A stretch of DNA of 64,000 bases from Flavobacteriales bacterium (GCA_016788295.1 JAEUSY010000051.1:62001-126000), one strand, 5' to 3'. Positions 29,359 to 40,480 are shown, counted from the stretch's first letter. Translations and numbers: made by a program. Notes: generated from the sequence alone by a model not told the origin.

Positions 29359-29712
29359 TCAGAAATTGAGACCGGCTTCACGGGCGGCTTCGGCCAGGGC
29401 TTTCACCCGGCCATGGTACAGGTAACCGTTGCGGTCGAACACCACCAGCTCGATGCCAGCGGCCTTCGCCTTCTCGGCGATGGCGGCACCAACGACCTTG
29501 GCCTGCTCGATCCTGGGGATGCCGTTCGCTTTGGGATCCTTCAGCGAAGAAGCGCTCACGAGCGTGCGACCCGTCTGGTCGTCAATGATCTGGGCGTACA
29601 TGCCCGTGTTGCTGCGGTAGACTGAAAGACGGGGGCGCTCAGGCGTGCCGTGCACGTTCTTGCGTACCCGTTGCTTGATCTTCAGTCGGCGTGCGATCCT
29701 ATCGAATGCCAT
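29359..29712 (-). CDS. rplR: 50S ribosomal protein L18
   Basis: 117 residues; [37 protein letters not shown] and [17 protein letters not shown] identify L18, which with L5 binds 5S rRNA in the central protuberance. Start at 29712 follows rplF by 8 bp. Confidence 0.98.
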   Translation of the reverse strand: MAFDRIARRLKIKQRVRKNVHGTPERPRLSVYRSNTGMYAQIIDDQTGRTLVSASSLKDPKANGIPRIEQAKVVGAAIAEKAKAAGIELVVFDRNGYLYHGRVKALAEAAREAGLNF

Positions 29713-29720
29713 GATGTTGC

Positions 29721-30275
29721 TTATTTACCGGCTGCTTTGCCTGCCTTACGACGCACCAGCTCACCCACGAAGCGTACACCCTTGCCTTTGTACGGCTCAG
29801 GTTTGCGCAGGGAACGAAGCTTGGCAGCCACTTGACCGATGAGTTGCTTGTCCGCACTTTCCAGGCGGATGATGGGGTTCTTACCCTTTTCCTGGGCCGC
29901 GCTCACCTTGATCTGGGCGGGAAGCTCCAAGGTCACAGTGTGCGAGAAGCCGAGCGCCAACTGCAGTTGCTGGCCTTTTACGGTGGCGCGGTAACCCACA
30001 CCAACCAGTTCCTGCTCGATCACGAAGCCCTCGCTTACGCCCTTCACCATATTGGCGATGAGGGAACGATAGAGGCCGTGCTTGGCGCGGTGCGGTTTGG
30101 CATCGCTGGGACGCTCCACCGTGATCACCGCTCCATCCTGCTTCAGGCTCAGATCGGGGTCCACGGACTGCTCCAGGCTGCCCTTGGGACCCTTCACGGT
30201 CACCAGGTTCTTGTCGCTGATGCTGACCTGCACCCCGCTGGGCACATTGATCGGCGCTTTTCCAATGCGTGACAT
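29721..30275 (-). CDS. rplF: 50S ribosomal protein L6
   Basis: 184 residues from ATG 30273-30275 ([15 protein letters not shown], the family start). Two repeated L6 domains end in [21 protein letters not shown], the conserved RNA-contact segment near the factor-binding site. An upstream in-frame extension of nine codons would overlap the rpsH stop and is not favoured. Gap to rpsH is 11 bp. Confidence 0.97.
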   Translation of the reverse strand: MSRIGKAPINVPSGVQVSISDKNLVTVKGPKGSLEQSVDPDLSLKQDGAVITVERPSDAKPHRAKHGLYRSLIANMVKGVSEGFVIEQELVGVGYRATVKGQQLQLALGFSHTVTLELPAQIKVSAAQEKGKNPIIRLESADKQLIGQVAAKLRSLRKPEPYKGKGVRFVGELVRRKAGKAAGK

Positions 30276-30286
30276 GGTTCTCGGTC

Positions 30287-30685
30287 TTAGCTCACGTAGC
30301 ACAATACCTCACCGCCCACGTTCAGGGTGCGGGCCTCCTTATCGGTGACCACACCTTTGCTGGTGCTGATGATGGCCACGCCGAGGCCGTTGAGCACGCG
30401 GGGCAGGTCCTCCACGTGGGCGTATTTGCGCAGGCCAGGGCTGCTCACACGGGTCAGTTCCGTGATGGCATTGCGGCGCGAACGCGGGTCGTATTTCAGG
30501 GCGATCTTTATGAGGCCCTGCTTGCCGTCATCTTCGGTCTTCCAGGAGAGGATGTAGCCCTTATCGTAAAGGATGCGCGTGATGTCCTTCTTAAGGTTGC
30601 TCGCGGGCACCTCCACGATCTTCTTGCGCGCCTGGATGGCGTTGCGCAAGCGGGTCAGGTAATCGGCGATTGGATCGGTCGTCAT
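30287..30685 (-). CDS. rpsH: 30S ribosomal protein S8
   Basis: 132 residues from ATG 30683-30685 ([19 protein letters not shown]), the family start. The C-terminal motif [20 protein letters not shown] is intact; S8 binds helix 21 of 16S rRNA and in other bacteria represses the spc operon. A longer frame upstream runs through rpsN and is an artefact. Gap after rpsN is 17 bp. Confidence 0.97.
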   Translation of the reverse strand: MTTDPIADYLTRLRNAIQARKKIVEVPASNLKKDITRILYDKGYILSWKTEDDGKQGLIKIALKYDPRSRRNAITELTRVSSPGLRKYAHVEDLPRVLNGLGVAIISTSKGVVTDKEARTLNVGGEVLCYVS

Positions 30686-30702
30686 GGTCGTATCGTCGTT
30701 GC

Positions 30703-30972
30703 TTACCAGCTGCTCTTGGTCACACCCGGGATCTTGCCCTCGAGCGCCATGAGGCGGAACGTGTTGCGTGAAATGCCGAACAGGCGCATGTACCCGCGGG
30801 GGCGGCCGGTGAGCTGGCAGCGGTTGTGCTTGCGCACGGCACTGCCATTGGCGGGCAGCTTCTGCAGCGCCTCCCAATCGCCGGCGGCTTTCAGCGTGGC
30901 ACGCTTGGCGGCGTACTTCTCCACCATTTTCGCGCGCTTACGCTCGCGGGCTTTCATGGATTCCTTGGCCAT
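30703..30972 (-). CDS. rpsN: 30S ribosomal protein S14 (long, zinc-free form)
   Basis: 89 residues; [20 protein letters not shown] and [20 protein letters not shown] define S14. The length and single Cys in RCQLTGRP mark the E. coli-like long form without the CxxC-x12-CxxC zinc site. It binds the 3' domain of 16S rRNA in the head. Confidence 0.97.
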   Translation of the reverse strand: MAKESMKARERKRAKMVEKYAAKRATLKAAGDWEALQKLPANGSAVRKHNRCQLTGRPRGYMRLFGISRNTFRLMALEGKIPGVTKSSW

Positions 30973-30990
30973 GGTTGTCTGGTCTGTGCG

Positions 30991-31551
30991 TTATTTCTTG
31001 TCCTTGTCAGCGAAGGGGAAGCCCATCTCGCGCAACAGCGCCTTGGCCTCCGCATCGGTCTTGGCGGTGGTCACTACAGTGATGTCCATGCCTTGGATCT
31101 TGCTCACCTTGTCGATGTCGATCTCCGGGAAGATGATCTGCTCCTTCACACCGAAGGTGAAGTTGCCACGGCCGTCGAAACCGCTGGCCTTCACACCGCG
31201 GAAGTCACGGGTACGGGGCAGGCTCACCGCGATCAGGCGATCGAGGAACTCGAACATGCGGTCGCCACGGAGGGTGACACGGGCGCCGATCGGCATGCCC
31301 TTGCGCAGTTTGAAATTGCTGATGTCCTTCTTGGACACGGTGGCCACGGCCTTTTGACCGGCAATACTGGTCATCTCCGTCACCGCGTTCTCCACGATCT
31401 TCTTGTCGCCCACGGCGCTTCCCAAACCCTGGTTCAGGCTGATCTTGATCAGGCGGGGCACCTGCATGGGGCTCTTGTACCCGAACTCCTTCTGGAGATT
31501 GGGGGCCACCTCGTTGTGGTATTTGGCACGAAGCCTGGGTACGTAGCTCAT
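30991..31551 (-). CDS. rplE: 50S ribosomal protein L5
   Basis: 186 residues from ATG 31549-31551, preceded by an in-frame GTG that could also be used. [35 protein letters not shown] and the C-terminal [17 protein letters not shown] are characteristic. L5 binds 5S rRNA and contacts P-site tRNA. The start overlaps the rplX stop by one base (TGATG), so translation is probably coupled. Confidence 0.97.
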   Translation of the reverse strand: MSYVPRLRAKYHNEVAPNLQKEFGYKSPMQVPRLIKISLNQGLGSAVGDKKIVENAVTEMTSIAGQKAVATVSKKDISNFKLRKGMPIGARVTLRGDRMFEFLDRLIAVSLPRTRDFRGVKASGFDGRGNFTFGVKEQIIFPEIDIDKVSKIQGMDITVVTTAKTDAEAKALLREMGFPFADKDKK

Positions 31552-31874
31552 CACTTGGCCGCGGTTTTCTTGGTCTTCACGTAACGCTCCAGCTTGCCAT
31601 CCTTGTCGGCCTTGCGACCTACGCGACCCGGCGTACCGGTCTTCGCGTCGATCAGCATGAGGTTGCTGATGTGGATGGGGCCCTCCTTCTCCACGATACC
31701 ACCCTGAGGGTTGGCCGTGGTGGGCTTGCTGTGCTTTTTGTTGAGGTTGAGGCCCTCCACGAACGCGACGTTGCGGTCGCGGTCCACTTCGAGCACACGA
31801 CCCTGTTTGGTCCGGTCCTCACCGGCGAGCACCTTCACCAGGTCGCCTTTCTTGATATGCGTCTTCTTCTGCAT
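31551..31874 (-). CDS. rplX: 50S ribosomal protein L24
   Basis: 107 residues; the KOW motif appears as [20 protein letters not shown], followed by [21 protein letters not shown]24 is an assembly initiator that binds the 5' part of 23S rRNA. It lies 13 bp after rplN. Confidence 0.97.
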   Translation of the reverse strand: MQKKTHIKKGDLVKVLAGEDRTKQGRVLEVDRDRNVAFVEGLNLNKKHSKPTTANPQGGIVEKEGPIHISNLMLIDAKTGTPGRVGRKADKDGKLERYVKTKKTAAK

Positions 31875-31887
31875 GGCTCGCGGGATA

Positions 31888-32256
31888 TCAGAGCACCTCG
31901 GGTGCGAGGGAGATGATCTTCATGAACTTCTTGTCGCGCAGTTCCTTGGCCACGGGGCCGAAGATGCGGGTGCCCTTCATTTCGCCAGCGGCATCAAGGA
32001 TCACCACGGCATTGTCGTCAAAGCGGATGTAGCTTCCGTCCTTGCGGCGCATTTCCTTCTTGGTACGCACCACCACTGCCTTGTGAACAGTGCCTTTCTT
32101 GGCGCTGCCGTTGGGCATGGCGTGCTTCACGCTCACCACGATCGTATCACCGATGCGGGCGTAGCGGCGGGCCGTGCCTCCGAGCACTCGGATGCAAAGC
32201 ACTTCCTTGGCACCACTGTTGTCGGCCACGTTCAGCCGGGATTCCTGTTGGATCAT
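31888..32256 (-). CDS. rplN: 50S ribosomal protein L14
   Basis: 122 residues; [38 protein letters not shown] and [15 protein letters not shown] identify L14, which forms intersubunit bridge B8 and is the docking site of RsfS. The gap to rpsQ is 13 bp. Confidence 0.98.
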   Translation of the reverse strand: MIQQESRLNVADNSGAKEVLCIRVLGGTARRYARIGDTIVVSVKHAMPNGSAKKGTVHKAVVVRTKKEMRRKDGSYIRFDDNAVVILDAAGEMKGTRIFGPVAKELRDKKFMKIISLAPEVL

Positions 32257-32269
32257 CGCTCAGTCGGTA

Positions 32270-32545
32270 TTACTTGGCTCGTTCCATGATCTCCACCACA
32301 CGCCAGCGCTTCTGCTTGCTCATCGGGCGGGTCTCGCTGATGCGGACCGTGTCGCCGATGTGGGCTTCGCCTTTCTCATCGTGGGCCATGAACTTGCTCG
32401 AACGCTTCACGAACTTGCCGTACTTCGGGTGCATCACCCGGCGCTCGACCATCACCACCACGCTCTTGTCCATCTTGTCGCTGGTGACAACGCCGATCCG
32501 CTCCTTGCGCAGGTTGCGCTCCACTGTGGTCGTGTTGGTGCTCAT
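32270..32545 (-). CDS. rpsQ: 30S ribosomal protein S17
   Basis: 91 residues; [20 protein letters not shown] and [17 protein letters not shown] are diagnostic for S17, an OB-fold early-binding protein. It overlaps the end of rpmC by 4 bp. Confidence 0.97.
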   Translation of the reverse strand: MSTNTTTVERNLRKERIGVVTSDKMDKSVVVMVERRVMHPKYGKFVKRSSKFMAHDEKGEAHIGDTVRISETRPMSKQKRWRVVEIMERAK

Positions 32546-32754
32546 TTCGTCTTCGTATTGACGAGCTCGCGCATGCGGAGCTCAGTGAGGATGCGTGCCA
32601 CGTCCTTGCGCTTCACACGCAGCATCACGGGGCTTTCAACGGGACTCACGGTGTGGTTGAACCGGAGCTTCGTGAGCGAGTTACGCTCCTCCTGCAGTTT
32701 GTCCTGCAGCTCCTGTACCGTGAGGTCCTTCAATTCGGTTCCTTTCTTCTTCAT
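32542..32754 (-). CDS. rpmC: 50S ribosomal protein L29
   Basis: 70 residues, two long helices ([39 protein letters not shown]). L29 lies at the tunnel exit beside L23 and takes part in docking nascent-chain factors. It overlaps rpsQ by 4 bp and follows rplP by 12 bp. Confidence 0.96.
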   Translation of the reverse strand: MKKKGTELKDLTVQELQDKLQEERNSLTKLRFNHTVSPVESPVMLRVKRKDVARILTELRMRELVNTKTK

Positions 32755-32766
32755 GGCTCGCCTGGC

Positions 32767-33189
32767 TTATTGACCATCGTAATCCTCCCGTACCACGAAC
32801 TTGGTGGGAATGGGCAGCTTCTGGGCCGCCAACCGCAGGGCCTCCTTGGCCGTTGCAGTAGGAACACCATCGATCTCGAAGATGATCCTGCCGGCGTGGC
32901 ACACGGCCACCCAGTGGTCCAATGAACCCTTACCCTTACCCATACGTACTTCAGCGGGCTTACTGGTCACGGGCTTATCAGGGAACACCTTGATCCACAC
33001 CTGACCTTCACGCTTCATGTAACGGGTGAGCGCCACACGGGAAGCTTCGATCTGGCGGCTGGTGAGCCATACGCTCTCCATGGCCTTTAGGCCAAAGGAC
33101 CCGAGGGTCACACGATGTCCGCGCTGGGCCTGCCCTTTCATGCGGCCCTTGTGCATATTGCGGCGCTTGCTACGCTTCGGTTGCAGCAT
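32767..33189 (-). CDS. rplP: 50S ribosomal protein L16
   Basis: 140 residues; [39 protein letters not shown] and [14 protein letters not shown] define L16, which organises the A-site tRNA elbow region. The Arg in the GKGKGS vicinity is the position hydroxylated in some bacteria, but that cannot be judged here. Gap to rpsC is 5 bp. Confidence 0.98.
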   Translation of the reverse strand: MLQPKRSKRRNMHKGRMKGQAQRGHRVTLGSFGLKAMESVWLTSRQIEASRVALTRYMKREGQVWIKVFPDKPVTSKPAEVRMGKGKGSLDHWVAVCHAGRIIFEIDGVPTATAKEALRLAAQKLPIPTKFVVREDYDGQ

Positions 33190-33194
33190 GGCTC

Positions 33195-34001
33195 TTAGTT
33201 GTTGCTACGGTTTCCACCGCGATTTCCTCCACGACGATCTCCTCCTGGACCACGGCGCTCGCCACGGTCGCCACCGGGACCACGACGGTCACCTCCGCGG
33301 CGCTCCGGACGATCGCCGCCCATGCGGCCACCACCCTGCACCTTGGCCTGACCCTGGTTGGGGCTGAGGTCCTTCTTTCCATACACTTCGCCACGCATGA
33401 TCCAGCACTTCACGCCGATGCGACCCATTTTGGTGTGCGCTTCGGTGATGGCGAAGTCGATGTCGGCACGCAGGGTGTGCAGGGGCACACGGCCTTCACG
33501 ATAGCTCTCGGTGCGGGCGATCTCGGCTCCGTTCAAACGACCGCTAACGGTCAGCTTGATGCCTTCCGCACCCATGCGCATGCTGCTGGCCACGGCCATC
33601 TTCATGGCGCGACGGAAGCTGATGCGGCCTTCGAGCTGGCGGGCAATGCTGTCGGCCACCAAGCGGGCATCCAGTTCAGGACGCTTGATCTCGAAGATGT
33701 TGATCTGGACGTCCTTGCCCGTGAGCTTCTTCAGCTCCTCGCGCAGCTTGTCCACCTCGGCGCCACCCTTGCCGATGATCACGCCCGGACGGGCCGTGTT
33801 GATCGTTACGGTGACGAGCTTCAAGGTGCGCTCGATGACGATCTTGCTAACGCTCGCCTTCTTCAGGCGGGCCATCAGGTATTGGCGGATCTGCTCGTCC
33901 TCCACCAACTTGTCGGTGTAGTTGTTACCACCGTACCAGTTGCTGTCCCAGCCCTTGATAAAGCCGAGGCGCGTGCCGATCGGATGTGCTTTCTGTCCCA
34001 T
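33195..34001 (-). CDS. rpsC: 30S ribosomal protein S3 with RGG-rich tail
   Basis: 268 residues, longer than the about 233 of E. coli. The KH domain ([20 protein letters not shown]) and S3 C-domain ([20 protein letters not shown]) are normal. The extra C-terminal 50 residues are repeats of Arg, Gly, Asp and Pro ([19 protein letters not shown]) ending [10 protein letters not shown], an intrinsically disordered RNA-binding style tail. S3 lines the mRNA entry channel, so the tail would lie near incoming mRNA. The gap to rplV is 20 bp. Confidence 0.97.
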   Translation of the reverse strand: MGQKAHPIGTRLGFIKGWDSNWYGGNNYTDKLVEDEQIRQYLMARLKKASVSKIVIERTLKLVTVTINTARPGVIIGKGGAEVDKLREELKKLTGKDVQINIFEIKRPELDARLVADSIARQLEGRISFRRAMKMAVASSMRMGAEGIKLTVSGRLNGAEIARTESYREGRVPLHTLRADIDFAITEAHTKMGRIGVKCWIMRGEVYGKKDLSPNQGQAKVQGGGRMGGDRPERRGGDRRGPGGDRGERRGPGGDRRGGNRGGNRSNN

Positions 34002-34021
34002 GGTAATTGCTCTCTCGGCGC

Positions 34022-34417
34022 TTAGTTGGTGGAATCAACGATCAGGCTCACGTGGTTGCTCCGCTTCTTCATGCGGTAGGCGCGACCCTGGGGGGCGGGC
34101 AGCATGCGCTTCAGGCCACGGGCCTCGTTCACCTGCACGCTCTTCACCACCAGTCCAGCCTCATCGGCCTTGCGGCCTTCATTCTTGGCCTGCCAGTTCG
34201 CTACGGCGCTCATCAGGAGTTTCTCCAGATCGCGGCTGCTGTGGCGGGTGCTGAAGCGAAGGATGCCCAACGCCTGGTCCACTTCCTTGCCACGGATCAG
34301 GTCGGCCACCTGGCGCATGCGGCGCGGCGAGGTCGGCACGTTACGCAGGTGCGCGATGGCCACGGTCTTCATGGCCTCCTTGCGTGCGTCAGCTGCTAGT
34401 TTCTTACGCTGTCCCAT
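34022..34417 (-). CDS. rplV: 50S ribosomal protein L22
   Basis: 131 residues; [21 protein letters not shown], the extended loop region and [14 protein letters not shown] mark L22, whose beta-hairpin narrows the exit tunnel. The gap to rpsS is 8 bp. In the macrolide-relevant hairpin ([15 protein letters not shown]) no obvious deletion is seen. Confidence 0.97.
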   Translation of the reverse strand: MGQRKKLAADARKEAMKTVAIAHLRNVPTSPRRMRQVADLIRGKEVDQALGILRFSTRHSSRDLEKLLMSAVANWQAKNEGRKADEAGLVVKSVQVNEARGLKRMLPAPQGRAYRMKKRSNHVSLIVDSTN

Positions 34418-34425
34418 GGTGGTGA

Positions 34426-34695
34426 TCAGTTCTTCTTGTTACCGGAGTGACCGCGGTAGGTACGTGTGGGTGAGAACTCGCCCAGTTTGTGGCCCACCAT
34501 GTTCTCGGTCACATAGACCGGGATGAACTTGTTGCCATTGTGCACGGCGATGGTCAGACCGACGAATTCGGGGCTGATGGTGGAAGCACGCGACCAGGTC
34601 TTGATCACATTCTTCTTGCCCGAGGATTGGGCCTCCATCACACGCTTCGCGAGCTTGTAGTGGATGAAAGGCGGTTTCTTGAGTGAACGGCTCAT
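34426..34695 (-). CDS. rpsS: 30S ribosomal protein S19
   Basis: 89 residues; [40 protein letters not shown] and [17 protein letters not shown] are diagnostic. S19 sits in the head with S13 and contacts A-site tRNA. It lies 14 bp after rplB. Confidence 0.98.
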   Translation of the reverse strand: MSRSLKKPPFIHYKLAKRVMEAQSSGKKNVIKTWSRASTISPEFVGLTIAVHNGNKFIPVYVTENMVGHKLGEFSPTRTYRGHSGNKKN

Positions 34696-34709
34696 GAGCT
34701 ATGCGTGGT

Positions 34710-35549
34710 TCAGGCGCCCTTCTTGGCGTTGATACGTTCCAGGATGAACTTATTGGTCGGGTTCTTCGGACGACGGGTCTTCTTACCCTTCGCCAGCAGA
34801 CCCTTACGGCTGCGCGGGTGTCCACCAGAAGCACGGCCCTCGCCACCACCCATTGGGTGATCGACCGGGTTCATGGCCACCGCACGGGTGCGGGGACGAC
34901 GACCCTGCCAGCGGCTGCGACCGGCCTTACCGCTCTTCTGCAGCATGTGCTCGCTGTTACCAACGGTACCCACGGTGGCCATGCAGGTCACCAGTACCAT
35001 GCGGAGCTCGCCGCTCGGCATTTTCAGCGTGGCATAGCGGCCTTCGCGGGCGCTCAACTGGGCGAAGGTGCCAGCACTGCGTGCAATGGCGCCACCCTTG
35101 CCGGGCTGCATTTCGATGTTGTGCACGACCGTACCGACCGGGATCTCGCTCAGCGGAAGCGTGTTACCCACTTCAGGGGCCACTCCCGTCTTGCCGCTCA
35201 CCAATGTCTGTCCGACCTGGAGACCATTGGGGGCCAGGATGTAACGCTTCTCACCATCAGCATAGAACAGCAGGGCGATGCGGGCGCTACGGTTCGGATC
35301 GTACTCGATGGTCTTCACCACCGCAGGGATGCCGTACTTCTCACGCTTCATGTCCACCTCGCGGTAGCGCTGCTTGTGACCACCGCCGATGTAGCGCATG
35401 GTCATCTTGCCTTGGTTGTTACGGCCACCGCTCTTGTTGGTGCCGCTGGTCAACGCCTTCTGCGGAACACGCGTGGTGATGCCGTCGAAGTCGGTGATCA
35501 CCCGGTGACGGGTGCCGGGGGTTACCGGATTGAGTTTACGAATGCCCAT
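34710..35549 (-). CDS. rplB: 50S ribosomal protein L2
   Basis: 279 residues; the OB and SH3-like domains are complete, and the catalytic-centre-proximal loop [17 protein letters not shown] is intact. L2 is essential for subunit association and peptidyl transfer. It lies 20 bp after rplW. Confidence 0.98.
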   Translation of the reverse strand: MGIRKLNPVTPGTRHRVITDFDGITTRVPQKALTSGTNKSGGRNNQGKMTMRYIGGGHKQRYREVDMKREKYGIPAVVKTIEYDPNRSARIALLFYADGEKRYILAPNGLQVGQTLVSGKTGVAPEVGNTLPLSEIPVGTVVHNIEMQPGKGGAIARSAGTFAQLSAREGRYATLKMPSGELRMVLVTCMATVGTVGNSEHMLQKSGKAGRSRWQGRRPRTRAVAMNPVDHPMGGGEGRASGGHPRSRKGLLAKGKKTRRPKNPTNKFILERINAKKGA

Positions 35550-35569
35550 GGCTTCTTATGCTACCGGGA

Positions 35570-35863
35570 TCAGATGCTGCTGTAGAGATCGATGGCCTCG
35601 CCGCCCTTCACCGTCACGATGGCTTTCTTATAGCTCGCCGTGCGGCCCTTCAGGATGAGGCTCTTTGTGTAACGCGTGCGGTTCTTGCCGCGGCAGATCA
35701 TGGTGCGCACACCCGTCACAGTGACGTTGTACTCCTTCTCCACCGCCTGCTTGATCTGCACCTTGTTGCTGGTCTTGGCCACCACGAAACCGTAACGGTT
35801 CTCCGTTTCGCCCTGGGCGGTCATCTTCTCGGTAACGATCGGTCGGATGATGATCTGGCTCAT
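35570..35863 (-). CDS. rplW: 50S ribosomal protein L23
   Basis: 97 residues; IIRPIVTEKMTAQGETENRY, VEKEYNVTVTGVRTMICRGK identify L23, the docking site for trigger factor and SRP at the tunnel exit. It follows rplD by 3 bp. Confidence 0.97.
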   Translation of the reverse strand: MSQIIIRPIVTEKMTAQGETENRYGFVVAKTSNKVQIKQAVEKEYNVTVTGVRTMICRGKNRTRYTKSLILKGRTASYKKAIVTVKGGEAIDLYSSI

Positions 35864-35866
35864 GGC

Positions 35867-36499
35867 TTACTTGGTAAGGATGGTTTCCAGCGGTGCAATG
35901 GCATCCTTGAGGATGATCAGGCCGTTGGCGTTCATGATATCGTAGGTGTTCAGCTCGCTGGCCACCACCACTCGGGTGCCCTGGATGTTGCGTGCGCTCA
36001 ACAGCACGTTCTCATCCTTGGCGGGCACCACCAATACGCTCTTGCGCGTGTTCAACTGGAAGGCTTTCAGCAGATCGGCGAAAGCGCTGGTCTTGGGAGC
36101 CGTGAGGCCCGTGGTGTCCAACACCTTCACGGCACCGTCCTTGACCTTGTAGGTAAGGGCGCTGCGGCGAGCCAGGTCCTTTACCTTCTTGTTCAGCTTG
36201 AAGTCGTAGTCGCGGGGCTGGGGGCCGAACACGCGGGCTCCACCCTTGAACAACGGGCTCTTGATGGAACCCTTGCGGGATCCGCCCGTGCCCTTCTGGC
36301 GGTGCAACTTCTTGGTGCTGCCGCTCACCTCGCTCTTCTCCAGCGTCTTGGCAGTGCCTTGGCGCTTGTTCGCAAGGTGCTGCTTAACGTCCAGCCAAAT
36401 GGCGTGGTCGTTGGGCTTCTCGATCGCGAATACCGCGTCGTTCAGCTTGGCTTTCTTGCCGGTGGACTTGCCGTCCTTGCCGTAGATCTCGAGTTCCAT
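35867..36499 (-). CDS. rplD: 50S ribosomal protein L4
   Basis: 210 residues; the loop GSTKKLHRQKGTGGSRKGS extends into the exit tunnel, and GPQPRDYDFKLNKKVKDLA follows. L4 also represses the S10 operon in gammaproteobacteria, but whether it does so here is unknown. One base separates it from rplC. Confidence 0.97.
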   Translation of the reverse strand: MELEIYGKDGKSTGKKAKLNDAVFAIEKPNDHAIWLDVKQHLANKRQGTAKTLEKSEVSGSTKKLHRQKGTGGSRKGSIKSPLFKGGARVFGPQPRDYDFKLNKKVKDLARRSALTYKVKDGAVKVLDTTGLTAPKTSAFADLLKAFQLNTRKSVLVVPAKDENVLLSARNIQGTRVVVASELNTYDIMNANGLIILKDAIAPLETILTK

Positions 36500-36500
36500 C

Positions 36501-37118
36501 TTACTTCCAGATGATCACGTAGCTGCCCTTGGGACCGGGAACGGTACCCTTGAGCAACAACAGGTTCTTGCCTGCGTCCACTTTAACGACCTTCAGGTTC
36601 TCTGTGGTCACCTTGTTGCCACCCGTGCGACCGGCCATGCGAAGGCCTTTGAACACACGGCTGGGGTACGATGAACCGCCCAATGAACCGGGGGCACGGC
36701 TACGGTCATGCTGACCGTGGGTGGCCTCACCCACACCGCTGAAGCCGTGACGCTTCACTACACCCTGGAAGCCCTTGCCCTTGCTGTTACCGGTCACCGT
36801 TACGAAGCTGCCTTCCTCGAAGAGGTCGACGCCGATAGTGTCACCGAGCTTCAGCTCGTTCTCGAACTCCTTGAACTCGTGAGCCTTCACCTTGGGGGTG
36901 GTGCCGGCCTTCTTGTAGTGGCCCATTGCAGGGGCCGGGGTGTTCTTCTCGCGACGCTCGCCGGCGGCCAACTGCACCGCAGTGTAACCGTCCTTCTCAA
37001 GGGTCTTCACATGGGTGACCACGTTGGGGCTTGCCTCGATCACCGTGCAGGCCACCAAGCTACCGTCCGTATCGAACAGGCTGGTCATTCCGATCTTCTT
37101 TCCGATCAATCCGCTCAT
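36501..37118 (-). CDS. rplC: 50S ribosomal protein L3
   Basis: 205 residues; [26 protein letters not shown]-type segment and [18 protein letters not shown] are typical. L3's loop reaches the peptidyl-transferase centre, and a Gln near GHGQ-type motif is methylated in some bacteria. It lies 19 bp after rpsJ. Confidence 0.97.
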   Translation of the reverse strand: MSGLIGKKIGMTSLFDTDGSLVACTVIEASPNVVTHVKTLEKDGYTAVQLAAGERREKNTPAPAMGHYKKAGTTPKVKAHEFKEFENELKLGDTIGVDLFEEGSFVTVTGNSKGKGFQGVVKRHGFSGVGEATHGQHDRSRAPGSLGGSSYPSRVFKGLRMAGRTGGNKVTTENLKVVKVDAGKNLLLLKGTVPGPKGSYVIIWK

Positions 37119-37137
37119 GGCTGTGTCGTGTTATCGG

Positions 37138-37443
37138 TCAGACTTTGATCTCCACGTCCACGCCGCTGGGGAGTTCCAGCTTCATCAGGGCATCGATCGT
37201 CTTGGAGGACGAACTGTAGATGTCCATCATGCGCTTGTAGCTGCAGAGCTGGAATTGCTCGCGGGCCTTCTTGTTCACGTGCGGAGAGCGGAGCACGGTG
37301 AAAATGCGCTTGTGAGTGGGCAGGGGAATGGGTCCACTCACCACGGCGCCCGTGCTCTTCACCGTCTTTACGATCTTCTCGGCGCTCTTGTCGACGAGGT
37401 TGTAATCGTAGGACCGCAGTTTGATGCGGATCTTCTGGGTCAT
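37138..37443 (-). CDS. rpsJ: 30S ribosomal protein S10
   Basis: 101 residues; [20 protein letters not shown] and [20 protein letters not shown] with VNKKAREQF identify S10, which is also the NusE antitermination factor. It directly follows fusA by 11 bp; in many phyla tuf lies between them, but it is missing here. Confidence 0.98.
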   Translation of the reverse strand: MTQKIRIKLRSYDYNLVDKSAEKIVKTVKSTGAVVSGPIPLPTHKRIFTVLRSPHVNKKAREQFQLCSYKRMMDIYSSSSKTIDALMKLELPSGVDVEIKV

Positions 37444-37454
37444 CGCTGTTGGCG

Positions 37455-39563
37455 TTAGGCTGAAACTTTACCGCGCACCTTGGCCAGAACGGCTTCGGTC
37501 ACGTTATTGGGTGCAGGGTCGTAATGGCTGAACTCCATCGTGCTGCTGGCACGGCCGGAGCTCATGGTACGCAGGGAGGTCACGTAGCCGAACATCTCGC
37601 TCAAGGGAACGGAACCCTTGATCGCTTTGGCTCCGGAGCGGTCCTCCATGCCTTGGATGGTACCGCGGCGACGGTTCAGGTCACCAACGATGTCACCCAT
37701 GTTCTCTTCAGGTGTGATCACCTCGATCTTCATGATCGGCTCCAGCAGCACCGGCTTGCACTTGGGCAGTGCAGCACGGAAGGCCGACTTGGCGCAGATC
37801 TCGAAGCTCAGTGCGTCGGAGTCCACGTTGTGGAAGCTTCCGTCGTACAAGGTCACCTTCAGGCTTTCCATGGGGAAGCCGGCAAGCACACCGTTCTTCA
37901 AGGAAGCCTCGAAGCCTTTGGCCACCGGCTGGATGAATTCCTTCGGAATAACACCACCCTTGATCTCGTCGATGAACTCCAATCCGATCTTTTCGGGATC
38001 CGTCTGAGGCTCGATGCGAACGTGGATGTCAGCGAACTTACCACGGCCACCGGTCTGCTTCTTGTAAAGCTCACGGTGCTCGACAGTGCCAGTGATGGCC
38101 TCCTTGTACTTCACCTGTGGCGCACCTTGGTTGCACTCCACCTTGAACTCGCGCTTCATGCGGTCCACCAGGATCTCCAGGTGCAATTCACCCATACCGC
38201 TGATCACGGTTTGGCCGGTCTCTTCATCGGTGTGGACCTTGAAGGTGGGGTCCTCCTCGGCCAGCTTGGCCAGTGCATTACCCATCTTGTCCAGATCGGC
38301 CTGGGTCTTGGGCTCCACAGCAATACCGATCACCGGCTCGGGGAAGCTCATGCTCTCCAGAATGATCGGATGCTCCTCGGCACACAGGGTGTCGCCGGTG
38401 CGGATGTCCTTGAAGCCCACGGCGGCACCAATGTCACCAGCCTCGATGCGCTCCACAGGGTTCTGCTTATTGGAGTGCATCTGGAAGATGCGGCTGATGC
38501 GCTCCTTCTTGTCGCTACGGGTGTTGAGCACATAGCTGCCGGCCTCCAGCACACCGCTGTAGGCACGGAAGAAGGCCAGACGACCTACGAACGGATCGGT
38601 CGCGATCTTGAAGGCCAGACCAGCGAATGGTTCGGTGGGATCAGGCCGGCGAGTTACCTCTGCGTCCGTGCGGGGATCAATACCCACCACGGCCTCAATG
38701 TCGTTGGGGCTGGGCAGGTAGGCCATCACCGCATCGAGCATGGTCTGCACACCCTTGTTCTTGAAGGCGCTACCACACAGGATCGGCGTGATGCTCATGT
38801 TGATCGCGCTCTTGCGGATCGCGTTCATGATCTCCGCCTCGGTCAGGCTATCGGGGTCGCTGAAGTATTTCTCCATCAAGGTGTCGTCGCTTTCAGCAAC
38901 GGCCTCGATGAGCTTGCCACGCCACTCCTCCACGGTGTCCTTCAGGTCCTCGGGGATGGGAACCTCGCTCCAGGTCATGCCCTGGTCGGCTTCGTTCCAC
39001 ACCATGCCGCGGTTGTTGATCAGGTCCACCACACCTTTGAAGTCCGCCTCGGCACCGATAGGTACTTGCAGGGGAACAGGGTTGGCACCAAGGCGCTCGC
39101 GGATCTGCTTCACCACATTGAAGAAGTCAGCACCACTGCGGTCCATCTTGTTGACGAAGCCGATGCGGGGCACCTTGTACTTGTTGGCTTGGCGCCACAC
39201 GGTCTCGCTCTGGGGCTCCACACCACCCACGGCGCAGAACAGGGCCACAGCACCGTCGAGCACGCGCAGGCTACGCTCCACCTCCACGGTGAAGTCCACG
39301 TGGCCCGGGGTATCGATCAGGTTGATCTTGTACTTGTCGCCACGGTAATTCCAGCTGGTGGTGGTGGCGGCGCTGGTGATCGTGATCCCACGCTCCTGCT
39401 CCTGCTCCATCCAGTCCATGGTGGCCGCACCGTCGTGTACCTCACCGATCTTATGAACAAGACCCGTGTAGTAAAGGATGCGCTCGGAAGTGGTGGTCTT
39501 CCCGGCATCAATGTGCGCCATGATGCCGATGTTGCGCGTATATGTAAGGTCCCTCTTGGCCAT
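37455..39563 (-). CDS. fusA: Elongation factor G
   Basis: 702 residues, five domains. The GTPase motifs are P-loop AHIDAGKTT, switch [18 protein letters not shown] and NKMDRSGAD. Later domains carry [11 protein letters not shown] and [15 protein letters not shown]. It drives translocation and, with RRF, ribosome recycling. In Bacteroidota this str-operon copy can coexist with EF-G2 elsewhere, so specialisation cannot be judged. Gaps of 24 bp to rpsG and 11 bp to rpsJ indicate one transcript. Confidence 0.98.
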   Translation of the reverse strand: MAKRDLTYTRNIGIMAHIDAGKTTTSERILYYTGLVHKIGEVHDGAATMDWMEQEQERGITITSAATTTSWNYRGDKYKINLIDTPGHVDFTVEVERSLRVLDGAVALFCAVGGVEPQSETVWRQANKYKVPRIGFVNKMDRSGADFFNVVKQIRERLGANPVPLQVPIGAEADFKGVVDLINNRGMVWNEADQGMTWSEVPIPEDLKDTVEEWRGKLIEAVAESDDTLMEKYFSDPDSLTEAEIMNAIRKSAINMSITPILCGSAFKNKGVQTMLDAVMAYLPSPNDIEAVVGIDPRTDAEVTRRPDPTEPFAGLAFKIATDPFVGRLAFFRAYSGVLEAGSYVLNTRSDKKERISRIFQMHSNKQNPVERIEAGDIGAAVGFKDIRTGDTLCAEEHPIILESMSFPEPVIGIAVEPKTQADLDKMGNALAKLAEEDPTFKVHTDEETGQTVISGMGELHLEILVDRMKREFKVECNQGAPQVKYKEAITGTVEHRELYKKQTGGRGKFADIHVRIEPQTDPEKIGLEFIDEIKGGVIPKEFIQPVAKGFEASLKNGVLAGFPMESLKVTLYDGSFHNVDSDALSFEICAKSAFRAALPKCKPVLLEPIMKIEVITPEENMGDIVGDLNRRRGTIQGMEDRSGAKAIKGSVPLSEMFGYVTSLRTMSSGRASSTMEFSHYDPAPNNVTEAVLAKVRGKVSA

Positions 39564-39587
39564 TGTTCTGTTCGCTTACCGTCGTTA

Positions 39588-40052
39588 TCAGAAACGGAAG
39601 TGGCTGAACGCCTTGTTAGCCTCTGCCATCTTGTGCACTTCCTCCTTCTTCTTGAAGGCGGCACCTTCCTCCTTCGAGGCGGCAAGGATCTCGTTGGCCA
39701 GTTTCATGGCCATGCTGCGCTCGTTGCGACCGCGGGCATAACCGATCAACCATTTCATGGCCAGGCTCTTCTTGCGCTCCTCACGCACGGCCTGGGGGAT
39801 CTGGAAGTTGGCACCACCCACACGGCGGCTACGAACCTCCACCTGAGGCGTAACATTCGTGAGGGCCTTGCGGAACACCTCGAGACCGTCCTCGCCGCTC
39901 TTTTCAGCAACGATGTCGATGGCGTTGTAGAAGATGTCGAATGACTTGCTCTTCTTACCGTCGTACATCAGGTTGTTCACGAACTTGGTCACCTGCTGAT
40001 CACCGAACTTGGGGTCGGGCAGGGTCGTGTGCTTGACTGCTTTCTTGCGCAT
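39588..40052 (-). CDS. rpsG: 30S ribosomal protein S7
   Basis: 154 residues; [50 protein letters not shown] and [20 protein letters not shown] are diagnostic. S7 is the primary binder of the 16S 3' major domain and a frequent translational repressor of the str operon. It follows rpsL by 26 bp. Confidence 0.98.
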   Translation of the reverse strand: MRKKAVKHTTLPDPKFGDQQVTKFVNNLMYDGKKSKSFDIFYNAIDIVAEKSGEDGLEVFRKALTNVTPQVEVRSRRVGGANFQIPQAVREERKKSLAMKWLIGYARGRNERSMAMKLANEILAASKEEGAAFKKKEEVHKMAEANKAFSHFRF

Positions 40053-40078
40053 GGCTCGTTAACGCTATCCGTGAACGC

Positions 40079-40480
40079 TTACTTCTTCTTCTTGGCAGGC
40101 GCCTGTCCGGGCTTCGGACGCTTGGTGCCGTACTTGGAACGACGCTGGTTACGACCCTCCACACCGGAGGTATCGAGCACACCGCGCACGATGTGGTATT
40201 TCACACCGGGTAGATCCTTTACACGACCACCGCGCACTAGCACGATGCTGTGCTCTTGGAGGTTGTGACCTTCACCACCGATGTAGGCGATGACCTCGTA
40301 ACCATTCACCAGGCGCACTTTGGCCACCTTTCGAAGAGCCGAGTTCGGCTTCTTCGGGGTGGTCGTGTACACTTTGGTGCATACGCCGCGGCGCTGAGGG
40401 CAGCGGGTCAGTGCGACCGACTTGCTCTTGTACTCAGGGTTCTCGCGGCCCTTGCGGATCAGCTGTTGGATCGTTGGCAT
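40079..40480 (-). CDS. rpsL: 30S ribosomal protein S12
   Basis: 133 residues; first gene of the cluster. [39 protein letters not shown] and [19 protein letters not shown] are complete. The PKKPNS lysine, whose substitution gives streptomycin resistance in other bacteria, is wild type, and the Asp in the [10 protein letters not shown] loop is present. A Lys-rich tail ends the protein. An AAGGAG lies 3 nt before the ATG, unusual in this genome. Confidence 0.98.
   Translation of the reverse strand: MPTIQQLIRKGRENPEYKSKSVALTRCPQRRGVCTKVYTTTPKKPNSALRKVAKVRLVNGYEVIAYIGGEGHNLQEHSIVLVRGGRVKDLPGVKYHIVRGVLDTSGVEGRNQRRSKYGTKRPKPGQAPAKKKK

Noticed and set aside
35558-36514. 318-codon plus-strand frame
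   Set aside because: Antisense to rplW and rplD; no start context or motif.
37524-39944. 806-codon plus-strand frame
   Set aside because: Wholly antisense to fusA and rpsG; long only because G+C-rich codon use leaves few stops in the complementary frame. Product is His/Leu/Gly-rich with no motif.
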